Origin: Vigna angularis
Lineage: Eukaryota > Streptophyta > Magnoliopsida > Fabales > Fabaceae
Assembly: GCF_016808095.1 (NCBI RefSeq)
Contig: NC_068971.1
Coordinates: 25,936,131-26,000,130 of the forward strand
Direction: 5' to 3'
Length of the DNA: 64,000 bases
Position 1 is the stretch's first letter. The number at the start of each line of letters is the position of its first letter. The translations under genes and the position numbers were made by a program. Below the pieces are notes generated by a model that was not told the DNA's origin, made no database searches, and was given only the letters and a program-made list of their open reading frames with translations. Below, piece by piece: positions 12,906 to 25,689 of this stretch.

Positions 12906-13344
12906 ACAAAAATATATAATGCTTAAGACAACTAAAAGAACTTTTTAAAGTTTAGTTACGAGGTACTCAAACCAAGAAATTTGCCAAATCTACATTGGAA
13001 AGTAAAATTATAAAATCTTAAATATAATAATTTGAAAAGAAAAATAAACCAAATGTTTTATACTAAAGTATATGGTTAAGAAATAGATTTCAAGTCTAAA
13101 TCAACTTTATAAGGTCTTATCTATTATAATTTGGTTTTATCACTAGTTAATATGAAATTTTCAACCCACATTCCTCATACCGAGGTATATACTGTTGAAA
13201 GGGAGAGCATAATAATAAAGTTTTTTATGATGTCTGAACTCAGCTCATAACTCAATAAGTCGACAACCCGACAAGTCTTCCTCTCATTTCAAAAACATGA
13301 AATTTTATATTGTAACATAGGAAAAATTTAGAAAGGGAGGTGGA

Positions 13345-13345
<1 letters not shown>
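12906..13345. other. AT-rich spacer, nothing recognised
   Basis: No open frame, splice structure or repeat boundary seen. Confidence 0.5.

Positions 13346-13384
<39 letters not shown>
13346..13384. repeat. Homopolymer run of 39 G
   Basis: An uninterrupted guanine tract within AT-rich DNA. It could form G-quadruplexes, or it could be a sequencing or gap-filling artefact; the sequence alone cannot decide. Confidence 0.95.
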
Positions 13385-13385
<1 letters not shown>

Positions 13386-14149
13386 GATTTAACAGAGTTT
13401 TAAAACTTTTCACAATCAGTGTTTAATTTCCTTTGTAGGGGTTAGATAGTCTACAAGAATTGTTAAACACTTAAGTTTATAAAACAACATAAGGCATACT
13501 TGTTTTTATATTGGTTAGTTTCAAACTAAGCCACTTCTAGTTTTCCCTTAAATACCTTTAAGTGGTTTCACTAATCACAAAGGATTACAACGAGTTTAAT
13601 CTCTCCCGATATACAACTAACCCACTCGTTAGAATGAGTACAACCACTCTTAGTATCGACTAGTCTGACCTACTAGACGGTCCAAGTCCACAAAGTTAAC
13701 CTTATAATTGTTTTACTTCACTTCTGAACAAAATCAACAAAGTGGTTTTTAAAGATTATAAGAACAAAATATGTGACTCTCTTAGAGAAGATTTGAAATC
13801 AATACAATGAAATTTTGTAAGCTTGTAAAGAACTTTTCTTTTCAAAGAATAAGTCTAAGAGACAAAGCTTAAAGAGAGAGGCAACATGAGCATATTTAAT
13901 AATAATAATTCTTCTTGTTCTCTTCTCTTCATGCAGTATTCTTTATATAGAATTTTGTGAAAAATATCTGTTACTTGGAGCTTTGACTCTTTTTTAGTAG
14001 TGAGTTCTCCACTTTCAATCGATCAGTTTTCCATATAGAGTAAGTTAGTTTTTGTTCATTTTCTTTAGTTTTCAGTTTAAGATACATGCAAAGGGGATTT
14101 CTCGCATGTGTCATTCAACCTCTCTTGTTAGTTCTTTGTCAATTAGTGG
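13385..14149. other. Spacer, possibly LTR-derived
   Basis: Contains CT- and GA-rich words and palindromic stretches such as CACTCGTTAGAATGAGT, giving the look of old LTR sequence, but no family was recognised and no gene is supported. Confidence 0.3.
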
Positions 14150-15434
14150 TCCTAACAACATACCTTGATCATGATGATGTGGTTTGTAGAGATTCCCGGA
14201 GTTCTTTGAGCTTAGACAAGGATAATGTGCTTAATAAAGCCAATGTCTTTCCAATCAGGTAAGGGAAACTAATATTTGCTTTAATTTCATATTACGAAGT
14301 ATGTAATCATGTTTGATAAAGTGTGAGATGTATACTTGGTTGAATCTGTAACAATTTGTATGAAGTTTGTATCTTGATGAGTAAATGTTTATCTATTGGT
14401 GAATATTGTGGTGTATACTATGAAATGGTGCTTGCTTGAACATGTGATTTTGTTGTTTTGGAGTTCTATGAAGTATAAATATGTTATGGAGTTGAAAGTA
14501 GTAAAAAGGGAGAGTTGTTGGGTTGGTTTCAGTCTAAATTGGGGTTTTGGTAAGTGAATTTTTATAAGAGTGATTTTGGAACTAAAATTGATGTTGGTGA
14601 GTTGTTTTTAAATCATTTTAAACTTGTCTAGAACTTCAAATAACTAGAAATCTAATGTTAATTGGGGAAGTAGCAAACAAGTAGAGTTATAGACTAGTTT
14701 TTATCTAAAAAGGGAGTTTTGTAGGTGAGATTTTGAGATAAGGTTGAATGGGAAAACCTGAAGTTTAAAATCTATTTCTAGGCTTTTTAAAACTTGTTTG
14801 AACTATTAGTACACAAAAATAAGGTTGGTAAGGTGTCAAATCTTATATGTTAGCTTTTGAAGTGTTAGTGTGAATTGGTGCAATTAAATCTTGGCTATAG
14901 ATCAAAATAGTATCCACTTTTGAGTATAAACATGTTTGTGAATCAATTCTATGATCAATGATACTAATTTTAGTCATTTGGACGAATCTTAGGTGCAACC
15001 AAATATGAAAAATCATGTTAATGTCAAAACTGATAGAAATAATCGACAATAACGCATGTGTACAACTCGCCATAGCTCAACAATAATGCATGTATCCAAA
15101 TTTTGAGTCTAGATGTCTTATCTGGTTAGGTGTTGTGTTTAGTTTGAATTGAAAGTATAATATGTTATTTCGTGAATGTGATATGTTAGTCTTTTGATAT
15201 TAGCTTATCCTTTTGTCTTTGTTTGTTTCTGTATTTTTTCTCTTTTACAATGGTCACCTTAATTGTGTGAGTTAGGAGGACGTCTTTCTAGTTGATCCAG
15301 CGCGAGTGAAAGCAAAGTAGTGATATAGTTAGATTTTCATGAATTAGGAATAAAGTTTTTTCAGGTTTTTTTAGTAGTTATACTTTTGTAATATTTTATT
15401 TTATAATTTTACATTATTAACTTGAGATGTTACA
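14150..15434 (+). mobile_element. Relic LTR, Tekay/Del-like family (copy 2, 5'-truncated)
   Basis: It ends CTTGAGATGTTACA at 15434, matching in sense the terminal sequence of copy 1. Internal blocks match copy 3 read on the opposite strand, for example CATTTTAAACTTGTCTAGA here (about 14612-14631) against CATTTGAAACTTGTCTAGA there, and the AGGTAAGGGAAAC block near 14259. The 5' boundary is not clear, so the start is approximate. No protein-coding remnant is attached. Confidence 0.6.
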
Positions 15435-17004
15435 CAAATTTTATCTTTGAACTTACTACTAAAAAAAAATAAAAATCATTAAAAATAATTAAACAATTAA
15501 CTAACAAAAAAAATGTAACTAATCAATTTAATACAATAAATATTAATATATTTCATTTTTAGTATATTATAGTCTTAATTTTAATACTTAAAGTAATTCA
15601 GCACATGTTTGAACGTTGATAATTATTATATATAATTAAAATAATTTGGGTGTATAACCTTTTTATATAATTTTTTAAAAAAAATAATATATATTTATTA
15701 AAAAATAATTTATTTATTGAGTAAAAACCATTACACTGAAACATTTTATCTAACTATTAAGAAAGCATAATTCATACTGATTTGTTTTCCTATATAAATT
15801 AAAGTTTGTTAATAATTTAATTTAACTACCTAATTTTTTAAAAGTAAATTATAAATATATATATATATATCTATGTGTTTATGTTTTAGTTTTTCTTATG
15901 AATTTATGTTAAATTCACCACTCATATTTTATACAATAATTTTTGGTATTTTTTAATTTTTTGTATGATTTTATATTATATTACATTAATGCTAATATAT
16001 TTTATGGATTAAATCTTTGAAGATATTCATATGAGAAAGACCCTTTGTACTAAATCTATGATTAAATCTATGAAAATAATTATAGGACATGTACGGACAC
16101 AGTACAACTGAGTTATAATAAACCTCTCTCTCATGTGAAGTCTCAACCACACCATTTAAGAAAAGGAAATGAGTAGTGGATAAAGCAAAGGACACTGTTA
16201 AGCACACAATTCATCATTACTTTACGACATCATTGATTTCATTGTTATTGTCAGAAAGACATGTGTCAAGAAATAAGGTTATGCATAAGATGTTCTACTT
16301 AGGTCTTAAATATGAACCAGACAGACAAGTTAAATGCGATTTGTCAAAATAAAAGAAAGTGTAATTGGTTTTTTCATCTTTCTCTTTACCCGAGCCAACC
16401 TTAAAATAAGGAATGTGATCATGAAACATGAGTTTTCATCCACAGTTAAAGAAACAAATTATTTGCATCCCAATTTGAAGATAGTTGCACTTTATTTTAC
16501 ATTCTAATTTGTGTAATAAATTATGAACTTGTACTTGTTATTTCTTTTAGCAACTTAATTACTCACTATAAAAAGTTATAAGAATCACATTTAATATAAT
16601 TAATCCTAAAATAACATAATCACTTAAAGAAGTTTAATTTAATTATATAATTTACGTCAAACCTGACATGTAAGACATTTTATGATTATAATTCGTTGCA
16701 TTTTAATATTTATTACCAGCTTTCTTCTTTTTAAGTTTTATATTGATATAATTTAAATTTGTTTATATGAATATTATCGTTACTTGTGTACGTAATTTTT
16801 TAAATATCTATAAATATTTTAAATTTTGAAAGTAGTAAATAAAAGTATAAAATTAAAAAAAAAAGTGTATATAGTTAAAAATATAGCTATAGATAAAATA
16901 AGTTTTAGTTATAAATAATATTATGTAAATATTTTTTTATTATGAGTAATTATTTAATTTGGAAAATTAGTTTTTAAAATGATAAAAAATATTATAATGA
17001 GAAA
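15435..17004. other. AT-rich spacer, no gene
   Basis: Very AT-rich with short TA tracts (for example 15857-15870). The small minus-strand frame at 15992-16207 has no recognisable features. Confidence 0.5.
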
Positions 17005-19217
17005 CGTAGAATCCCTGGAATATGTCCTACCTAAGCTCACACCATTTAGGTGATCATTGCAAAAGAGAAAACATACACAAAGACAAACAACACAAATGCA
17101 AGGGTAAGCTAGTGGATAAACAGTTCATCTTAATCAAAGAAAGTTCCATCATACATTATATTATACGTACAAGATAAACATTCATCCTAAACATGCCACA
17201 AACTTAGACTTGACTATCTAGATACAATACGAATGTTGAGCTACGATGTTTCATACACTTGTGGTGGCCTTCGACAATACCTATTCAAATCCAAATACAA
17301 ACACCAACCTATGTCATCCACAAGGTTAGTCCGTCAACACCTATGTCCTTAACTGGTGACCATAGACTAGGACCTCCTACTACTCTCCACCACATAACAA
17401 TTCATCTCTAGTTGAGATTAAGGTTATTGAGAGCCTCAGGATAAACCCTGAATTAACTCCATACATTCATACAACAACAACAATACATCGCACCACCATG
17501 TAACCTCTCCATGAGGATCATGGAATTACCTCCATCAACACCATCCAACTCATTCATAAACTAGTCATCACAATATTCATATGCATCATTTTCATTCACA
17601 TATTATACCAATACATGAGACTACAAATAATACATTAAAGAACTATAAATACACTTACAAGTCATCAAAAATCACAAAACAATACAATTTTTTTCATAGC
17701 ATCTTGATACCCACATTAGGCAAGAAAAATGGCTTCGAAACTCTCACCAATAGCTCCAAAAGGGTCTAAAACCCCAAAAATGACCTAAAGAACGTCCAAA
17801 ACTAATATCCAGAATCCTGAATTTGAGATTTTCAAAACTTGAAAAACCTAAAATTGGTGCAGTGGCGCTGAGCGCCCCAAAAAAGGGCAACCGGGTGCCA
17901 GGCCCCTGGAACAAGGGTGCTCAGAGGACATCCAAGCCCCATGACAACACTCAAAACACTTCAAAAATGGAATTTTATGCTCCCGAAACTTGTTCTATTG
18001 ATCAAGTTAGTTCCTTAAACATTAGAATTGATAGGAAAGGACATTTATAAGTGAAAATAAGTATGTATTCATTTGATCATTAGACTCAAGATTAGCTGCA
18101 TCAAACCGTTTTTGACACTCTAAAGCACATAAATTCATATTTACACCTTATACACCAAATTTCTACAACCTAACCACTTGAACAAGTCCTAATAAACCCA
18201 ATAACAAATTACAAATCATTACCTATAGCCCAAAACTTCTAATTTAAAATCTCACAAGTTAAAACCCCCAAAATTGAACCTAAAACCATACAAAATTCAA
18301 CATTTCAACTACTAATTCATTTTATCTCAGATTTCTCTTAACTAAGAGTCTAGACAAGTTTCAAATGACTCCATGACAGTACTAAACCATCTATTTTCTC
18401 ATTCAAATACCTATCTCTCAAACTTACCTCTCAAAGCCTCTCTTTTTGACCTTAAAACTCAAGAATTGGTTAATCTTCACTCCAACCACTTTGAATTCAA
18501 TATTAAGCCTCAATACACTTCATTACACAAAATCTTAACAGTAGAATCATTACAACCACACCATACCAAACATTCAACCATCACATAGTTGTTAATCATC
18601 ATTTAAAGGAACTAATACTAACCAAAATATCTAGATTGTGATCAAATCAAATTATCATACATGCAAGCACTAGATTTTCACAATAATTATAATAGAAATA
18701 CAAACACTAGCTTTCCTTACCTTGCAATAAACTGCCTGACTCAAAGAACGTCTCACTGATTGCTTAAAACGCAAGGAAACTCTTGACGAACTATGAAACA
18801 TCGAAAGATGATCGGAGAGAGTCCTTAGGACCTCAATTTAACTAAGAATAAAAGGGAAAACAAAAAGACTACATGCAAAGGAGGATTCTTGGACAGAATC
18901 AGATTGAAATCGAATAGAAACAGGAGTAGAAACTTACTTGCTTTATGACAGAAATTGATCAGCTATAAATGTAGACCTCGTTGTCGTGATCGATTAGACT
19001 CTTGTTAGTCAAAGAGATGACTCAAGAGTCAGAACTCTTAGAAAGAAGGTAGAGAACTCTAGAAAAATGGTTTCTAAAAAGATTGTACGTTTTAAAATAA
19101 TAAAACTCGTTTATAATAAAATTATTTATAATAAAAACATTTAATATTAAAATAACCGAGTATCACTATTTTTAGACTACTACCACTTCTAAAATACAAT
19201 TTTTCTAGGGTTTTACA
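17005..19217 (-). mobile_element. Relic solo LTR, Tekay/Del-like family (copy 3)
   Basis: The left end CGTAGAATCCC matches TGTAACATCCC of copy 1 with a few substitutions. The right end TAGGGTTTTACA reads TGTAAAACCC in element orientation, giving a length (2.2 kb) close to copy 1 (2.35 kb). It shares the GACTAGGACCT block with copy 1 and several blocks with copy 2. It contains GGCGCTGAGCGCCCC at 17863, a GC-rich word related to those in the Athila-like element at the right of the window. No matching target duplication was seen (AGAAA against AATAC), so both ends have probably drifted. Confidence 0.6.
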
Positions 19218-19611
19218 AATACACCAAAAAAATTATATCATTTTTATATATAGGCAAACTAATAAACCTTATTTTTTTTGTTACAATAATATTATTTCTT
19301 TCTCTTTATATGAAACTCTTTTATTTTTGCTTCCAACAACTATTATTTCATTTCAAACCACGTATTTCAGTTCCAACAAATATCGCTTAAAGTTTTTATT
19401 CGTTAACTTAATCATATTTTTTAATTAATCTTCTATTAAAAAAATTGATATATTAGATTTTTAAATAATTTTTTTTTAAATAAGACTGTAAGATTTTTTT
19501 TGTTTCTATTTGTAATAAATTAATGTGCTTTGTCACTTTGTGTCATATTCTCCTATAACCATTATAATTATGAAAACATTAATGGAAGGTGAAAACTTTA
19601 CAATTGAATAA

Positions 19612-19667
<56 letters not shown>

Positions 19668-19799
19668 CTTAATTAAAAAGAGGGAAGAAGAAAGGATTAA
19701 ACAAAAGAAGTCCATAAATTTATAAAATTGAATGTTAGAAAAAAAACACTCAGAGAAATAATTTTTGCGCGAAAATATATTAGGTAAATTAATAAATAT
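19218..19799. other. AT-rich spacer with (TA)n tract
   Basis: A (TA)n microsatellite spans about 19616-19664. The minus-strand frame across it (19533-19715) is a repeat artefact. Nothing else is recognised. Confidence 0.6.
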
Positions 19800-19808
19800 T
19801 TATATTAA

Positions 19809-20252
19809 GGTTTAATAGGTTCGAAGGTCCTATATTTGTGTGTTCATTTCAATTGAGTCCTCCAATTTTGGAAGTGATCAATTGGATCCCTAATTTGGTA
19901 AAACTGAATCAATAATGCCCTTGCCGTTAATTTTAGTGGATTAAATTTAATGTATCGTGGCATGCTGACGAATCAATTAATTATGACGTGACGCATGGGG
20001 GTAGAATTTATTTTATTTTAAGTTTAAAATAAAATCCTTTCTAAGGTAAACACCTGGCTCTCACACTCTTCCTCTTCCTCTTCCAGATCCTCTTTTGACT
20101 TCAAACCTTCCTCACCTTCTTCTTCTTTTCCATTCTAATCATATTATTTTCATTTTTCTCAAACCACTGTCAGACATTCTAACAAAACAACACCAACTCT
20201 TCCATTAATCGGTAACCTCCTGCAGATAGATTCTCTTTAGTTTTTCATTTTT

Positions 20253-20295
<43 letters not shown>

Positions 20296-21242
20296 CAAAC
20301 CACACCATCTGAACATAGATTGAGATTGCGACAATGGACGGCCTGTAATCGATAGTGGAAGAGGAAACCAGGACGAAAGCGTGAGCGGCTCTTGTGTGAT
20401 GTTGAAGGTCTGTGTGCCTTTGTCTACTATGCGAAATGAGATGGGAGAGGAAAACAACAAAGGAAAATGAGATGCGACGAGAGAGAGAGAAATATAACTC
20501 TGTTGTGCACTGAGCAATGCAAAATCTTTTGTGTTGACGATTTCTCCCTTTTTTTTGTCTGTTTGTTTCCTGTTTTGTAGAATCTGAAAAACTTTTCTTT
20601 CAATTGATTTCTTGGAAGATCTGGTTGATCCAATCCTCATGCGGAGCGATTAAGGTTGTCAAAAAAAAAATTGAATCGAAAAGTATGACACTTTCTCTCC
20701 AAGTTTTCAACTTTAGTGAGAGACAATGGAATTGAACTCCCTAGGAACGAGAAATTCCACTGTAAAAAGGGAAAGTGCAGAACTTTGAATTGGGAGAACC
20801 CAGAAACGAAATTTGAACAAGAATGGGACCTAATTGGGAACGAGGGAGTGGATTGAGAATTAACGAAAATTTGGGAGAGGAATGAGACAAATGATCGAAG
20901 GAAGAAGAAAGGAAATTGGATGAGGGTTCTGAACTGGAGATGAAAAGGTTATATATTAAGGGTATGGTGATTGATGAGTGAAATTTGATGAAGATGATGG
21001 GGCTACTGGATTTCATTACATGAGAGAGAGGTAACAGAGATTAAGAAAAGGCTCAAACGGTGCCACCTGGATGTCTCAACTTGCCACCTATTAAAAAAGG
21101 TTAATGCCGTTAACTGCATTTAACGAAAAGGCTATTATTGAATCAAATTGACCAAATTAGGAACCCAATTGATCACTTCTAAAATTGGAGGACTCAATTG
21201 AAACGAACACACAAATATAGAGACTTCTGAACCTATTAAACC
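19809..21242. mobile_element. Non-autonomous Mutator-like element (MULE) with long TIRs
   Basis: Ends GGTTTAATAGGTTC and, reverse-complemented, GGTTTAATAGGTTCAG continue as inverted repeats for about 125 bases (19809-19935 and 21115-21242), sharing TATATTTGTGTGTTC and AATTGAGTCCTCCAATTTT. A perfect 9-bp duplication TTATATTAA flanks it (19800-19808 and 21243-21251); this length and the long inverted ends are the signature of Mutator transposition. The 1.1-kb interior has no transposase. It includes a CT-rich stretch (20060-20130), a (TA)n tract (20259-20293), and two minus-strand open frames (20257-20640, 20741-21016) with no recognised domain. The interior could be captured host sequence (a Pack-MULE) or ordinary filler. 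Confidence 0.88.
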
Positions 21243-21251
21243 TTATATTAA

Positions 21252-22040
<789 letters not shown>

Positions 22041-22853
22041 GTATTTTTGTTTTAACTTAGAGTTAAATATATTTTTAGTCCTTAAACTATCAAGCGATTT
22101 TAGTTTTCGTTCTTCTTCGAAATTTTGATCCATTTTCATCTTTCTTCTTTTAGAAAGGCCTGTATTTAGTCTTCCATGACTAACAACATTAGTATTTCTT
22201 TTAGGTGGCTAACGGTGTGTCATGTTACCTTTTACTTTTTGAAACGAATCAACATTTCCTGCTCTCTTCACGCATGAGGCTTCTCTCCCTATCTCATTCA
22301 CAGGTGAGCCACCCACTCAACTAGTCACCCTTTACTATGTCACCGACCCAACTCCTATGGAGGTTCTATCATTGGCTTTTCTACTAGCGGCAACACCCCT
22401 TGTTTAGAGTGAAGAAGAAGATGAGCGAAAAACCCCTGTACCTAAGTGAGGAAAAAGAGAAGGATTTCATGATGAAGGAGAATGACATTTGTGGTAGACA
22501 AAAACTCCTTCAAGCACTACGGTGGTGCTGATGAAGTCTTCGACTTAAGTTCCGACAATGGTAGGGCACAACAATGTCCCCCCTAGAAGATGATGCATCA
22601 TAAATTTCAGAATTTTCCAACTCACTTTGGGGTTATATATATATAAAAGTCCACAAATTTTAATTACTATATATTTTATTTTATTTTTAACATATAATAA
22701 ATTAAAATCTTTGGAGGTAGTTGAAATTAATGAATATTCTAGATTTGAGGTGGGTTTGAATAACAATTATTGATTTTTAAATGTAAGTTTGAATATTTTT
22801 TATTCTCAAATTATTTCTAAAATTGCATTTTGTTTTCAAAATAAATATATATT
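22041..22853. other. Spacer containing a MULE-end-like stretch
   Basis: The stretch 22060-22240 (TTTTTAGTCCTTAAACTATC, then GGTGGCTAACGGTGTGTCATG) resembles one end of a legume Mutator-type MITE. I found no matching inverted partner, so it may be a half element. No gene is seen. Confidence 0.35.
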
Positions 22854-23562
22854 TGTATGGTAGGACGCCTAAGTCAACCGACTGGCAACCCAGACAACCA
22901 CTAAGGATAAATAAAGCACACAATAGCGAGCTGTCTTATGACCATTCCTGAACGATCGTCCACCCATTAGGTAGAGCAATCGTTCAGGAATATCATGCAG
23001 CGATCGTCTTCTAGCGATCGTTTGTTGATTTAACTAAACATTTAGCGTTAGCTCGCGAAGTCACGTCAATCCAGTCAAAGGTCAAAGGGAAGATGTTCTG
23101 TCAATTTTAGGCAAAATGGACATATTAATCCTCATAAACTAAAGAACAAGCGGTTAGAAATATTTGGCCATAATGTCCCAAATCACGGAATCAACTGACC
23201 CAGTATCAAGCATGACCTAACGGTTGTGTTTTCCAAATGGTCAGGTTCTCCAACCAACCGGATTTTTAGGTAAACGGTTTATTTTTGTTAAGTTAAATAT
23301 GAAAAACCGAAAGGAAAAAAGGTACGTTTTTTCCTAAGAGGAGAGAGGAGGAGAAGATTGATTTTCTTCTACTTTTGAACTAAAAAAGGTTCTATCATTC
23401 CCTTTTTCTGACTTGAGCGTCGGAGTGCCTTTGCAGGTACCCAGCCCATTTTTCCCTAAAGAGTTCTGCATAGGAGGAAGACGTGAAGATAATTACACTA
23501 CTGAAAGGAGAAGAAGTGTCCCATCAGGTTTATATCTCGGCCTCAACTTTTATATCGAAACA
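22854..23562 (+). repeat. 5' LTR of the Tat-like element
   Basis: The right boundary is set by a CA dinucleotide (23561-23562) three bases before the primer site. The left boundary is inferred from TGTATGGTAGGACGCC, where GC content jumps, and is uncertain by some bases. The late LTR contains GTCGGAGTGCCTTTGCAGG near 23421, a stretch I recognise as common in Tat-type LTRs. It also carries CGATCG-rich words (22951-23025). Confidence 0.7.
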
Positions 23563-23565
23563 TTT

Positions 23566-23584
23566 TGGCGCCCACCGTGGGGCC
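23566..23584 (+). other. Primer binding site, tRNA-Lys type
   Basis: TGGCGCCCACCGTGGGGCC is complementary to the 3' end of plant tRNA-Lys(CUU), which ends GCCCCACGGTGGGCGCCA as I recall it. The position immediately after the LTR is as expected for minus-strand strong-stop priming. Confidence 0.85.
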
Positions 23585-23618
23585 GAGGTTTAATATCCCA
23601 AAGAAGACCACAGGAGCC

Positions 23619-24964
23619 ATGGAAGACAGTAACACCCGAGATTTGATCAAGCAACTGCAAACACAAATCGAGGCGCAGGCGCAAACCATACGAGAACAAC
23701 AAGAAATTCAGCGCAAACAAACTGAAGAGCTTGCAGCGCTGAGGGCGCAGCGTCCTCCGCCAGAAATATCGGCCTCCAACCGACAGGACGACAATGAAGG
23801 GAGCCATCATGGAGGACCATCCGAGCCTGTCGGAGGAGGAAGGAAGGGCCCCACCTCTATGCGTCTCACCAACCTGCTTCCATTTACGGAAGCCATCATG
23901 CAAGCTCATATGCCGGAAAAGCCTCCCCAAAACGTTAGAAAGATATGACGGCTCGACAGACCCCGACAATCATCTCCGCAACTTTATAGACGCCATGGCG
24001 TTCTACACAGACAATGACCTCGTCATTTGCAGAGCTTTTTCATTGTCTCTGAAGGATGAGACACTCGAGTGGTATCACACTCTCCCTCAAAATTCAGTCG
24101 ATTGCTTCGCCATAGTAGAAGCCCTCTTTAAAAAACAGTATGCTACCAATAGAAGACTGGAGATGACTCCTGTTGAACTCGTGAACACTAAGTAGGAGAA
24201 AGATGAAACCCTAAAGGCTTTCATGCAAAGACACAACGAGACGGCCCGACGCGTGAAGGACGTGAACCACACATTCATAATTAGCAATCTACCCTCGTGT
24301 TTGAGACCGGGGTATTTCGCGGAACAGTTGTATGTAGATCCTCCAAAGTCTATGGAAGAACTCCAGGCAACAATCGCAAAATTCATCCGCATTGAAGACC
24401 TTAGAAACTCCAGAAAGAAACAACAGCAAGAAAGACCTAACAATAATACCAAGACATTAAACGGTCGTCCAACGACTATAAAACAGATCGACCACCTGGA
24501 AAAGAGTTGGGGTGACACCTAAATACGATCGCTATACATCCCTCAACGCACCCAGGACAAAAGTGCTCGAAGAGGCTTTGCACGCTGAACTCCTGACCGT
24601 TCGGTGAAAGGTCACTCCAAAGAACGCTGACGGTAGTAAAGCATGTCGACTTCACATGAACCATGGTCATGATACATAAGAGTGTAACATGGTGAAAGAT
24701 GAGTTGGAAAGACTCATCCGCGCGGGCTACCTCCAAAACTACGTAAAGGAGAGGACATCCACCAGAGCAGCAACTCCCCACCGGAAGGAATCCTCCCGGC
24801 GAAGCCCCGAACGATCACCTCCTAGGGACGACCGGCGAAGACGGCGATCCCGGAGCCAACCCCGACGTTCAGAAAGAGAGAGGCGGTCCGAGGGCAAATC
24901 GACACCATATCCGGTGGCTTCGCATGGGGAGGAGCGTCAACCTCTGCCCGGAAACGACATTTGA
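23619..24964 (+). pseudogene. gag: Tat-like gag, frameshifted
   Basis: It starts with an ATG at 23619 followed by a predicted coiled coil (about residues 5-45, many Q and E). The capsid region follows in another frame after a shift near 23940; it is recognisable by ERYDGSTDPDNHL and the WYHTLP block. A TAG at 24193 interrupts it, and after about 24511 reading moves to a third frame. That last part holds a CxxHxxHGH-type zinc-binding stretch near 24645-24683, which itself contains a stop, and an Arg/Ser-rich basic tail (24770-24900) suited to RNA binding. In an intact copy this would form the virus-like particle core. It cannot be translated as one protein here. Confidence 0.85.
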
Positions 24965-25689
24965 GACACTTAAAGTCGGTGCACATGGTAGATCGACAGC
25001 CTCGATCCATACCCGACATCACATTTACTGATGCAGATTTCCACGCTCCCGACCCTGATCGCGATGATCTCATGGTCGTCACGGCCGAAATAGCCCGTTA
25101 CGATGTTAGCAAAGTGCTCGTCGATCAAGGCAGTTCGGTCAACATCTTGTACTAGACAACCTTCAAGAAAATGGACTTGTCCAAAGACCTGATAGCCCCT
25201 TTCAACGAGCAGATTGTAGGCTTCGCAGGGGAAAGAGTCGACACTCGGGGATACCTCCACTTACGGACTCGGCTCGGAACAGGCAAGGAGGCACCAAAGC
25301 TCAGAGTCAGGTTCTTACTGGTAGAGGCAAATACCTCGTATAATGCTTTGCTGGGATGACCTTGCTTGAATGCTTTCGGAGCCATCGTGTCCACCCCTCA
25401 TCTGGCCATGAAATTCCCCACGGGACGAGGGACCATCTGTACCGTCAGGGCTGATCAGCGAACGGCTCGACAGTGCTATGTCGCCGGTTTAAAGGTCACC
25501 CCTTTCATGCCACATAGGAGGGCAAGAGGAGTCGAAACAGCGGCGATCGACTTGGATCCCAAAACCAATATAGATGAACGCCTCCATCCACAAGGAGACG
25601 TCAAAACATTCCAACTGGGAGCGAATACGTCCAAAACCATGACCATCGGTGGAAGCTTGGCGATACATGATGAGCATAATCTGGCGTAG
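24961..25689 (+). pseudogene. Tat-like retropepsin region with in-frame stops
   Basis: The aspartic protease signature LVDQGSSVNILY (around 25117-25152) gives the D-x-G catalytic triad, and the downstream RFLLVEANTSYNALLG block is the expected second half. One reading frame is kept throughout, but stops interrupt it at 25153-25155, 25357-25359 and 25687-25689. In a live element this enzyme would cleave the Gag-Pol precursor. All stops are single substitutions away from plausible sense codons, so the copy decayed by point mutation here rather than by rearrangement. Confidence 0.8.

Noticed and set aside
19533..19715. Minus-strand frame with a YIYIYI run
   Set aside because: It is produced by the (TA)n microsatellite.
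20257..20640. 127-aa minus-strand frame inside the Mutator element
   Set aside because: It ends in (TA)n, shows no domain, and overlaps another frame of equal quality. Mentioned within the element but not called as a gene.
20741..21016. Ser/Pro-rich 91-aa minus-strand frame
   Set aside because: Low-complexity composition and no recognised family.
23550..23969. Minus-strand 139-aa frame opposite the Tat gag
   Set aside because: Shadow of the gag coding strand.
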